Assembly (NCBI GenBank): GCA_016785225.1
Contig: JAFBJZ010000673.1
Location: forward strand, 1-64,000
Direction: 5' to 3'
Source of the DNA: Psettodes erumei
Taxonomy: Eukaryota; Chordata; Actinopteri; Pleuronectiformes; Psettodidae
DNA length: 64,000 nt
Part shown: piece by piece, positions 22,666 through 34,179 of the stretch
Numbering within the stretch: position 1 is the stretch's first letter
How the letters are laid out: every line of letters begins with the position of its first letter
Made by a program: the position numbers and the translations under genes
Notes under the pieces: generated by a model
Database searches by the model: none
What the model was told of the DNA's origin: nothing
The model's input: the letters and a program-made list of their open reading frames with translations, nothing else

Positions 22666-23603
22666 ATCAAATGCCACCTCAGAGTCCATCTCCTCTTTCA
22701 GGTTCCCAGACAGATAAGTCTTGATAAAGGGCATTCTATTAAAAAAGACTGAGGGAAAAAAGATGAGATGTTGAGACAGAAAGGCAATGGGAGTGGGAGG
22801 TGGGGCTGGTGGGGTCAGGTCAACACAGAGTGCTGAATCAGCCTTTTCCTAACACCCATCAACGATCTATTCCAGAGTTTCCCGAGGGAGAGGTTATGTT
22901 CTCAAGACTCCACGCTCCATATAACGGGAACATTCAAGGAACAGGCAGCACTTAGTGACAGAGATCACGTTACTAAGATGGGGCAATGGATGGTGGACAG
23001 GCTCCACAAAACTGTTCATGTATGGAACAATGAGTCAAAGCATAACAAACGTTGAAGCTCATGTGATTTTGATTCTGAAGACCGGAGCATCCTTGAGAGG
23101 GAAGTGTACATATGACAGCTCTGTGATAGGCCACGCGAGTGGCTGTGAGGTAGTGGGGAAGCTGGTGGGACGCTGTTTTTAGCCATGTCACTGTGTAGCA
23201 TTCTTTTCATCTGTCCCAGAAGGACTGTGTGAAGTCAAATACATAAAAATGTCTAATGTCTTTCCACATCTGTCAAAACAGTGTTTGACCTTGACTCCAT
23301 CTTCCTCACGTTGCCTCCTCTTCAGCCCTCTCAGTGCATGTTGACATTCAAACAATGGGGAGAAACCTGTAGTAGGTCAAGGCTGTCAAAGATATCACTC
23401 AGGAGCCAGCTGAGCGGACAAAACCATCCAGAAACTGATACTCATATGACTCAGGCGGCCGTTTCTAATTGGCTTACAGGAAGGAAGTGGATGAATACCA
23501 GGAAGTGAGGTTCATTGAAAAAGAAACCGACGGCTGCAGTGGCCTTGGCTGCCAACAGCGTGAAACATGAAAAATTTCCTGAGTCTGTCCAAGTCTGGCT
23601 GCT

Positions 23604-23633
23604 GTTGCCTAGCAACCCTGATTAAGTTTAATC
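23604..23633. promoter_or_regulatory. X-box beside a homeodomain-type palindrome
   Basis: GTTGCCTAGCAAC (23604-23616) is a symmetric RFX X-box. Three bases later the perfect palindrome GATTAAGTTTAATC (23620-23633) presents two inverted GATTA/TAATC half sites of the bicoid/paired-like type. The juxtaposition suggests an enhancer element; binding is not shown. Confidence 0.5.
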
Positions 23634-23769
23634 ACAAGAGACCTTTATCTGCTTCTGACTATGAAGTATGCCCTTTGCAGTCATGAGCAGAGAGAGGTCA
23701 CCTCAGATAGTGTGTGAAGCCATGATATGCTGAAGTGTATCTGAGTATCAGTTCATCTAAGGAAAGACA

Positions 23770-23787
23770 TTCTATTCTATTCTATTT
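23770..23787. repeat. (ATTCT)n pentanucleotide repeat
   Basis: Three to four attct units. Confidence 0.85.
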
Positions 23788-24728
23788 AAATATGACATTA
23801 GAATAATTTTATTGTGCAGCACTGACATATGATTCATACTATAGCATACTATAAGACATTTTCTAGAAATTACAATGAGAAACCATTTGTATTCTAAAAC
23901 TGTGGGTAATTCAGTGAATGAAACACTTTTCTGATGCAAGTATTGATTCTTCTGGCCACGTCCAATTATCCAGTTGTCAAAAACACCTTCATTTAAAAAA
24001 CTGTCTGGGTCTCCACAGCACACTCCTCACATTCAGCACTCCACCACAGTTTCCTTTGTCTCACAGTCTCCCATTATCTTGGTGCTTTCCTCGATATCTC
24101 TGATTCAATCTGCTTTCTCTTTCTCTGATTGTGTGTTGCCCTGCCTCACCTTTCCTCCACGCTGTCATTTTCTGTCCTTACATGGAAACAACAGGTAAAG
24201 GCTTTTCTTCCCTGAGCCATGGGAGAGAATCAGAGGAGAGAGCAGCCATATTGTACATATAGAGGCCATAAATGATTAATTTCAGGCTTGATTTGTGTTT
24301 ATTTGAAATTCATCTCACATGGGTTATTAATGTCTCTTGTACATCTCATTTAAAAGAGAAGGAACAGAACAGAAAAGGGAAGGAACCAGACTGAGAGATA
24401 AAGTGTTTCAGGTTTGAGTGAATATTACAGAAATACCAAAGATTAGAGGACAGGAAACTTAAAGTAAAATCACACAAAACAGAAACAGGTGCTCCACAGC
24501 TTCACTCATCTACATTTTGCTCTATGCCCATCTAAAGCATTGTTATTTCTTGATTTCCCTAGCATTACTTAAGAGTTACACAACGAAATGAGCCAATTGA
24601 ATTTCCTGTGTTAAGCAGACACAGCATAAACACAATGTGCCACAGGACAAAAAGAGACAGCTAACAAAACCAGCAGAGTTATTAATCAAACCACTGATAC
24701 TAGGAGACAGATGGCAGGATGATGTTCC

Positions 24729-24730
<2 letters not shown>

Positions 24731-24760
<30 letters not shown>

Positions 24761-24766
24761 GGGGGG
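24731..24766. repeat. (TG)n followed by a G run
   Basis: About 30 bp of TG with one tgcg unit ends in seven G residues. Confidence 0.95.
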
Positions 24767-27700
24767 TAAGACAACTGTGGCTGTCATACTTGCTTGACGT
24801 ACACCTTCCCAGGTGTTGCCTCCTGGGCTTCGCTGGGGGAGGAACGGTGGTCACTGCATTTTTCTGTGTTGGTGTATGTGTGTTTGTCTAGATGTGCGAC
24901 TGTCTGAGGGCAAACATAACACTTTCATGAGTGTGTGTTCTTCTACACTCAGGTTTCGGTGCCAGCATACAAGTGTACGTGTCATGTCATGCCTTCGTCA
25001 AGCAAGCGTTCACAGTAAATCTCACGCTGAGCCTCAAAGCAGTTGGCATGGAGAGAGACAAAGGGAATTTTCTTGAAGCTGAGGCAGCTCTCACGTGTGC
25101 ATTCTTCTCATACCAAAAGTCAGCCAAGGTTAAACAAAGGAAAATATCTTATTGTATGTTTACTCAGGAAGTCCCATTAATCCCAGCGTTTGTGAGAGAA
25201 GCACACCCACACATACAAAAGCAAATCATTAAAGCAGGAAGAAAGAAACACTTTGCTTTAAAAATCTGTTCACAAATATAAAATGACATCTACTTGATTC
25301 TACCGATAGCCAGTATTAGAAAACCATGTTTTGAAATCCTTTATGATGAAATGATCATTTACCATAAATCTTTTATTTCTCCTTTTCTTCCCCATTTCAA
25401 CAACATATGGAAAGTCTTAACTCATGTTAACATACAGCTACTTCCTGCTGAGATGAACGTTTTTGGAAACAAATGTCAGTGAGAACAAACCACTGTGCCT
25501 CTAAAATGCAAACGTATGGTCACATAACATCGATTAGTCATGCTTGTGACCCATGAGCTATTTGAAAAGCCCTGGAAAGTCAGTGACCATGTGAGTCATT
25601 CAAGACACCAGCTCATAAAACAGAGAGTGGTCTTATGGCTCATTATCCTTGTTGGAAAGTGTTGGTCATTTATTTGCATTTTCATCATTATCATCACATT
25701 CTGGTAAAGAGTTGATCATGACCAAACACTTAAACGATTCGGGAAGTGTGTGTAAGTATGTTAGTGTGTGTGTGGAGAAAACAATAGGCTTTACTACAGA
25801 CCGCAGGTTCCTGTGGGCATGATGTGCCTGGACCTTGCAGAGAAATAACTGTCACTTGCTGGCATCACACAGTCAGGAAGCAGATCACCGACTGATGCAG
25901 TTTCAGGAAATAGGAAGTCAGACTGATAACAGTGACCGCAGACAATGAACAACTGTTAAATATATCACTAAAGAGGACCACATACTGACACACTCATACA
26001 CAAAGTGTATGACTGGGCCTGGAACTCTTTGTGTGTGCACGAATATGAAACACGATTCATGACAGAAGAAGTGCTTGCACTGTTTTCTTTTGTGCCTGGT
26101 ACTGTAAATGAGTTCTTTGTTTCTCTATCTGCGGTCAAAAAAGACACTATCAGCAGATTCCCTGCTATGACCGAAATTTATCATATTTCCCACAAAATGT
26201 TTTCTCATCAGAAAAGGCTAGATGGAAACAAAGGCCCATATTCTGTGCTTTGCAACTGGAATACTTTCAGCTGAACTGCAACAATGGTGTTTGAAAATGA
26301 GAATTCTTGCTGGCACACATTTGGATATTTCCAGGATTAATCATAAACTGAGGAAGCACCACGAAAACTGAAAAACCTTGTGGCCTGATTTAAGTTCTGA
26401 GCAGACTAGTAGTTTGGTGAACGAAAGGGTGACTCTTACTGTTTATCTTTTTTATTTCAATGCTGTGGGTCCCTCTCCCAAAGGGATCTTGGAACGACAC
26501 ACAGTTAAGGATGTCCTGCTGGTAGCTATGCTTCCTCAAGGGAAGGAGATGAAAGGTCACCATGTGATGGTATTTTTGAGAACCAGAGATGGGAAATCAG
26601 TGTTGTGTGTTTGTGAGCAGTGCTATCACAGTTTAGCACCCATAACTAGGAAAGGTAGGTCTGTCAAGCTTTGCATTTCTCCAGAAGTATTAGTCAGCTG
26701 TTCGGAGAGGCTTGAGTGGCGGTTAAGTCACATATTATTTCATGTGACTCATGATTCACCAGACACTGTTTGCTCAGAATGTGTTTCTATATAAACAATT
26801 CAAGTAAAAATTACCTCAACATACTGAGCTTGACTTAACCAACCTTCAGGATCATTTCTTTCACAAGCGTCTTTGGACTTAAGTACATTCACTTTTATGC
26901 TACCACACCCATAGCACTTCGCCAGCTTCTAATTGGCTAATTGACTCAACTTGTCTGGCCATGATCAGAACTCCTTTAATGACAAAGTAAACAAGTGCCA
27001 TGTTGTCTTGACTGTTTTTCATGTCATCAGTCTGTAGCTCACTACCAGCTCCTTTCCTTTAGCAGTGGATAAATTATAAGACATGCAAATTCACATATTA
27101 GGCTTATTTGTGGATGCTGTCAGAGTTTACGGCAATGTTACCTGCTCCTTGAGATTAGAATACAGAAAACCAAGCCAACGTTAGACAAGACAGCATAATT
27201 TTTTTTCGAAGCACATCTTAGTCCTTATCTGAAAATTCCTTTTAGGGACTAAGAGCCCTGATAGGTTGATCTCTCCTTATAAATGATGAGCCTGCTTTTG
27301 TCTGCCTCTGTCTGAAGTCAAGGACCCACTGTGTCAAAAATAACTGAGTATTTCATTATCAGTGGAAAACAGAAAGCTTGATTAGTTTTCCCAAAACACA
27401 TAGCTCAGGAGAATGTGTGCATGTGTGTGTATGCACAAAATTAATTCCGCTCCTGTCAACACGGGAATAACATGAAACTCAAAATCAAGAAAGTGATTCA
27501 AATAGACCTACAGCTCCAACTAATACTAATACTGGTGACGAGTCTAATGACAAATCCAGTGGTCACCACTCTTCCCAACTCTCTCTCTCACCCACACACA
27601 GATACACACACTTGTCCCTCAACACCACAAACAGAGCATAGCCAATTAAATAAGATGAGCAGCAAAGCTTGGGGTTACTGGAAGCATACAAAAGGCTTTT

Positions 27701-28149
27701 GTAGGGCTGCCCCAAACCGACACACTCTGGTTGCATCTATGGGAAAAGAGTAACCATGCATACATTACTATGTGACCAGCAACCATTATGGACTGGTGTG
27801 ACTAACAAAGATCGCACCTCCATTGTATATCTTTGCATTGCATTACAGTTAAGTCTTTTCAGGACTATTATTTTGCAAGCCAAAGCACGTGTAAAGAGGT
27901 TGCTGTGTGTATTCAAATGGCTGATGACAAAGTTAAAAAATGCTTCTGTCCTTCATTTAAAAAAAAACACAGTGAAGACAAAACATCAGGATGGGACCTT
28001 GAATCTTTTAAAAAGAACATTCTGGCACTTTGTTGGAGAGTGAGGAGAGGACAGACAGTGAAAGGTGGGGAGAAAACAGGAGGAGATTAAGTGGGAGGGA
28101 GAGAGGGTCGGACAAAGACTGACCCCTCACACAGGAAAAAAAATCCATT

Positions 28150-28240
28150 GTTTAGGCAGAAAAGAATTGTTATTAAATGAGACAAAGAAGAGGAAAAGAA
28201 AAGGAAAACAGAAAGAAAAGAGAGAGGAGTGGCCATGTCT
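28150..28240. repeat. Purine-rich tract
   Basis: Dominated by gaaaag/gagagg blocks on the plus strand, interrupted by a few pyrimidines. It is a low-complexity tract, with no gene in it. Confidence 0.6.
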
Positions 28241-28620
28241 TGACACATCCAGACGGACAATAACTGAACGATACAGTGTCTAACCTGATAATAATCCATC
28301 ACAGTGTGGACTGATTTATTATTGTTGTTGTTGTTATTGTTTATTTGTGGCAATTCTTGCATATGAAAAAACAAGTAAAAACTATTTTTTCGTTCTTATA
28401 GTTGTATTAAATATGAAGTTAATTATTTTTCTAATTTATTTTTTGGTGTTTTATTCAGTATCCAGCCTTTCATCTTTCATTGTGGCAGACCTCCCAGTGC
28501 TACAAATGCATACATGCATGCAAACACAAAGAGATGCTGGCATGCATGCAAATGCACACACACCTAGTGCTAATATAAAGCTCCAGTCTGCACAGGGCTG
28601 TTTGAAATTTAATAATTTAG

Positions 28621-28623
<3 letters not shown>

Positions 28624-28663
<40 letters not shown>
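28624..28663. repeat. (CA)n microsatellite
   Basis: Forty bases of uninterrupted AC. Confidence 0.97.
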
Positions 28664-28665
<2 letters not shown>

Positions 28666-28916
28666 TGCACTCTTACAGTATGTCATCAATGACTCCCTTC
28701 CCACAAGGTCAAACCGATCTCTATTTGATGAAGACTTCAAGAGATTTAAAATCAAAGGATCTGAACTGTATAGGAGCTGCAAGACAGTTCAAAGGCTTGA
28801 TGACCTTTCAGAAGAGGAGAATCATCTTTTCAAGGAAACTCCTGCTTACTAACTCACTGACTGTCCAAAAGAAGTGCCCTAAACAAACCAGTGGTCTTAC
28901 ATAAAGTGACAGCTCA

Positions 28917-29160
28917 GTGTTTTTTGGAATCATGCTTATTTGTTCTCATGTCTGTACGCTAAATATGAAGTTGTAGTCAATAAATGTTAGCTTAGCTTAT
29001 CTTAGCATAGCATAAACACTGGAAATGGAGGGAAACTGTTAGCCTGGTTCTATCCAAAAGCAACAAAAATCACCCACAAGCATCTCTACAGCTAAGCCAC
29101 TGAAATATCATACTATATTTGTTTGTTGAATCTGTGCAAAAATGGAAGTTTTTTTTGTTG
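28917..29160. repeat. Dispersed repeat (copy B)
   Basis: It shares with copy A the ordered blocks ttagcatagcataaacactg and ggaaactgttagcctggttc, and continues with ccaaaagcaacaaaaatc before losing similarity. No coding capacity or terminal repeats were seen. Boundaries are approximate. Confidence 0.6.
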
Positions 29161-30559
29161 TTGTCAAAAGGTCAAGCTAACCATATCCTGGCCTTTCAGA
29201 GTAGTATTGTATAAAAAGCAATTATGCATGTTTTCAAAAATGTCAAGATACTTGAGATGAACACTTAGGACTGAAAAAGCAAGGTGAAGCTGATGCTACA
29301 TTTATTTGTTTATTTCTTTAAGCGTGAGGATACTGCACTGCATAACACACAACAAAACATTGCAGTCAATAGTTTATAGATTTTTTTCTGCCGCACAAAC
29401 ACAAACACAAAGTATATTGCATTTTTAATGTGAAGTATCAATGATAATACAGCCTCTTGGTCTCAGTGTGTAAACTCATGAATAATTTAGAAATTACCAA
29501 CAGACCGGTGTGTATGCACTATCAATGCACAACAATACACACATACAAGAGAAACACACATCACTGCACATAATCCTGATACGACACCATCTGTGTTAAA
29601 AGTTTAAGAAAACATAGGAGGAGACATGTGTTCATATCCTCTCTTTGATTTATGTGACATTAACAGTGGCATGCTCCATTACACCCTTGAGAAGATTCCC
29701 TTGAGAGTGCTGTCTTTTTGAATTTTTTTTTTTTTCCAAGTGCAACCCTGAGAAACGTTGGATCCTTCTCCATCTCCTCTTTGATGGCGGTGACAGCGTC
29801 AGTGTGGGATGCAGATCGAATCATCACCGCTGGGAGAAACTGTCCAGGACAAGGTAGTTATTTCACTTTTCCACTTTCTCTCGCTGGAGCTGTAGTTTCC
29901 ACAAAGACACAGAGACATGCTATGTGTGTCTCTATAGCAGGTGTTTTTTTTCTCATTGAGAGACAGTATTAGAAATATTTATATCCATACTTATATATAG
30001 CAGAGAAAAGCTCAGTACATGATCAAGACATAACCTATGTGTTTTGTCTTTTAATTTATGACCCAGAAGGGTAATATTATCTATCCAGACCTTTAGAGGG
30101 TCATGTAGTACGTGAGGCACAGTCTTGCAAGGAAATCCTCATCCCCAACCATGAGTTGTTAAGAAAATTAATAACAATATTTTTTCACTCCCTCTTCCAA
30201 ACAGCAGTCAGTCCCTGTCTTTGGTTAATCTATTATTGCCAGAGGCCACTGTAATTGTGCAGAGCCCATTTTCTGATTCAGCACTTCCAGCGCAGTGTCA
30301 GAAAAACAATCTGAAATGTCCCACGGCGATCCGGTTTATTGCTCTGTTCGCTCCGTCTTATTTCAGAAGATGTGAAGTGAAACGCAGAATGACGTTCAGT
30401 TATACTTTGAGGCTGAATCCGGGACAAGTTTCTCTCTTTCCGTTGAGTTACAGTGTTTGTGTATGTGTCTGAGGTCTATGTCTAGAGGGGGACATCCTTG
30501 CTCCTGAGGTCAGCATAACAGGAAGATCTTGTCCATTATCTCATCATTCAGGACTTTCT

Positions 30560-30650
30560 GTATTTCTTTCTCTCTCCACCTCTTTCCTCCCTCTCTTTCT
30601 CTCTCTTCCATTCTCCTCTGCTTATTCTCTTCCTATTTTCTTCCATTAAT
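30560..30650. repeat. Polypyrimidine tract
   Basis: About 90 bases almost entirely of C and T (tttctctctccacctctttc and similar). Confidence 0.75.
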
Positions 30651-32799
30651 CTGCTTCAGTTCATGGAGCCCTGTAGTTGAGTGTTACCAAACTCATATGT
30701 TATAGTGTGAAAATATCAATATAACATTCATTAAATAACTGTTACAAATGTATCCCATCCCTTTTTGGAGATTTATTGGTTAAGCCTGACACATACTAGA
30801 TTCATTTTATTGACTATGTCTGGAACGTTAGAGCAAATCCAGCCATTAAAAGAAAGATACAAAAATCTGACCCATTAATCTATTTTAACTCAAAACCAAA
30901 GCAAACAGATTGATTACAAGTATTGCCACTAATGCAACTGTATTTGTACTGTTTCCACTATTCCTGTCCTTGATCTTTTAGATTGAATCTAACCTTCAGA
31001 CTTAAATCAGGATCATTCTGTAACTCATCACTATGTCTGTCAGTTTCTGGTATCTAAACTGTCTGACTAATAACTTAATCGTGATTTTGGAATACTCCAA
31101 ACTCTTTTTCAGGCAGCAAAGCAAACAGATTTTTTTTGCCCCCCCTGCAGTCAAGCCAAATGACACTGCCTCCATCTTAAATGGCCACTTGTTCCCGTAT
31201 CTAATTCTTGAATAACTTCCCAACTGGGTCTGTGAGGCAAGGAGAGGAAAGACGGAGGATGTTGGGAAGGAACACAAAGACTCAACTGTACCCAAACATT
31301 TGCGTCTGAAAGGACGGACCACGGCTGAAAGTCCAAACTGAGCACACAGTCAAAAAAAAGGAGTAAGAGAGCAGGAAAAACCTGCACCTGTGGCTGTTCT
31401 GTCAACAAATGACAAGCAATCAGTGTTATCCGTTGTGATATGGTTTACCAGACACACAAAAACACACACACAAACACACAGAAACCAGACAGGAATTTCT
31501 GGTCTCCCCCACCTCCCCGGACAGGTGCTTATTAAGACAGCAAAGCCTTTCTTTTCTTCCTCTTCTTCTGCCCTACCTGGATAAGGTCAAGAGACTGAAT
31601 TTGAGAGAAAAAAGCAAGATAGAGATGATAGAAAGAGAGAAAGATAAAGATTTCTTTCAGACCACCCACTACTAGCATCTCATCTTCCTTTGTTTTTTTC
31701 TCTCTTGCATCAGAAATCAGAAAAGTGGAACAGATCACCAAATTTTATCCTCGTCTCACCACTTCACCAAATGTTTGTATTACAAAATCCTCCACAGCTG
31801 AGGATAAATAAGCAATGAATGCAGTTTTCTGTTTACAGGCTGAAAGCAGATAAAACTGGGGCTTTGTCAAGTCTCAAAGTTTCCCGGGAAGCTGTTTTGG
31901 AATTCCCGAAACAGATGGTGGGAAATCCGTATAATTCATAGAGCTTTTGAAACTAGCTCAGAGGATCTAAGACTGTTTTGTTTTGTTACTTTATGTTGTC
32001 TATCCTCTTTTTAGATGAAGTAGCTGCATTTTACACTATAAATCCTCTTTAAGTTTGTTTCGCACTATTATATTTCATGGCCTGATCTGTCTCCCACTGA
32101 TAATAACTCGGGACGATTCTTCCTTTCTGCTGAGCGTAGCAGTCCGAGGCCAAAGTCTGCTTTTAATATTGCTGCCATTGTTGTGGCTTTCCTCGCCCCC
32201 GCTGTTAATCTGGAAGTTGTTTGATATGTGAAGCCAAAGCGCTATGGGGAAGGGGTGAGGTGGGGTACTGATGGAGCAATTGTATGTTCTTTATGAATCA
32301 AGGATCAGTGAGATTGTGTGGGAGCAAGGACAGCACTTCCTCTGTGGGTAGATGTGATGTTTGCGGCCGTCACTGATTCTGCGGGTTTGTTTTTTGTTTC
32401 TTTCTTATGTGAGCAACATGAGTTTGTACAGTGATATATCTGACATGGCAGCTGCCAAAAAAACATATGCGTTAGATTAAATTATGTTACACTATATGTG
32501 TGTGTGTGTGTGTGTACGTGTGCGATGGCACAGCTCAAAAACCCACATGCTTCAAAATATGGTTTGTGTGCCTGCTTCACTTTACAGCAGTCATTAAGCT
32601 CGGTTGGATGGATACTGTAACTCATTAAATCCTCGTTTGGCATGGCCCAGTGCATGTGTATGGATCCAGAAAACCAGTGTCGAAGCAATGGGGGATTGTA
32701 TTTACCTGGCAAAAATTGAAGAGATGAACAGAAGGTGGATTATACAATACACTGTAGTTTGCCCAATTGTGGTGTTTCAGAATAAGGCTACACGTAGAA

Positions 32800-32860
32800 G
32801 CCGATTAGCTTAGTTTAGCACAAAGGAAACAGGGGAAACAGCTAATTTAGCTACGTCCAA
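32800..32860. repeat. Dispersed repeat, short degraded copy (C)
   Basis: The blocks gattagcttagtttagcaca and ggggaaacagctaatttagc correspond in order to the shared blocks of copies A and B. Confidence 0.5.
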
Positions 32861-33648
32861 ATGTAAAGAGAAAAATTTTAGTATGGATCAAAATGAAAAA
32901 GCATCTTTCCCTAATATTGCACTAGAGGGATAACCAATTCAAGAATCCTGAACAGAGAAGTCTAGTGCTAAAGATGATACGATAAGATGACAACTCAAGG
33001 ACTTGGCGGTGCTGGTTTCTGACATTACTCACAGTCTATGAAATTGTAATTATTTTTATGATTCGAGTTTCCTCCTATTAGAGCCTAATCTCACTCCTCA
33101 TCTCCTCCTCCTCCCTCAACACACATCACTATTAATCACCACATTTTAATTTAACACCACAGACCCTGACCTCCATTCAGTGTCTGGTAATAACTGCAGG
33201 AGTGAGCAGGTGCCCTCATCATCCTAATGCACTGGCTGGTAATGCGATCTGGTGGGTCAACAGGACTGTAAGCGAGCGGTTTCCACTGTCGTCTCTGCAA
33301 GTCCCACGGGCCAAAAAAATAATGCTCATCTTAATTATTAAAATGGTCATAAGTCTGAATGACTTATCATCAGCAGATTCTTTTTGAACTTATATCTGTT
33401 AGTATCTGTTTTGACTTGATGACTTGATTTCTGTTTTCCATCTTTCTCTTTCTTTTCCTGTATCTTCATGCAAAAACCTACCCAGAATTAATTTTCCTCA
33501 TGCCCATCACAACTAACGACCTGCACAAAACCACAAACCACTGTTGGTGTTGAGTTCATCTCCTGATCTCTAACTTTCTCCAAACTGACAAAAAAAAAGA
33601 TGGCAGACGTGACAAGAATGTTTTTATCTGTGTGAGTGCAAGATTATC

Positions 33649-33669
33649 TGTGTGTGTGTGTGGGGGGGG
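33649..33669. repeat. (GT)n followed by a G run
   Basis: A short GT array ends in eight or so G residues. Confidence 0.9.
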
Positions 33670-34138
33670 TGTCAGCCATCAGTGGTATAATGGCACTGAG
33701 TGCCAGATGTGCCCCTGATACATTATAGATGATAGCGGCAAACATATGGTCTGCATGGGGTTTCCACATCAGTGTGCCTTCTTTGTCTGTCCCTCAGATC
33801 TGCTTTGTGTTAGTGGCTCTTTTTAATATATTAAATCTGTTACTGATGCTTTGTAGTTTCTGCATTGAGTCTGTCTCACAACTTTTTGGAAGACACATTT
33901 CCTTTAGGGTGTGCACGTGTCACAACATTGTCATGGCATGTGCATCTGAAACTCGTGAGACTGAATGAAAAGGGTTCTCCCCATCTCATCCCCTCTCCAT
34001 CCTCTCTCTCTCTCTCTCTTTATGAATTGGTGGGCAGGTGTTTAGGTGCAGCAGAGGTTAATGTATCATTCTTCCATCTCCTCTGAGACCCGTGCCCACA
34101 GCCCTGTTTGATGCCATTAAAAAGTAATTATGATTAAT

Positions 34139-34141
<3 letters not shown>

Positions 34142-34173
<32 letters not shown>
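34142..34173. repeat. (CA)n microsatellite
   Basis: About 16 uninterrupted CA units. Confidence 0.97.

Positions 34174-34179
<6 letters not shown>

Noticed and set aside
26378..26794. 138-codon plus-strand open frame
   Set aside because: No recognisable domain, no splice or promoter context; length is within chance for this window.
28347..28904. 185-codon plus-strand open frame
   Set aside because: It is carried through a 40-bp CA array and encodes a Thr-His run with unrelated flanks.
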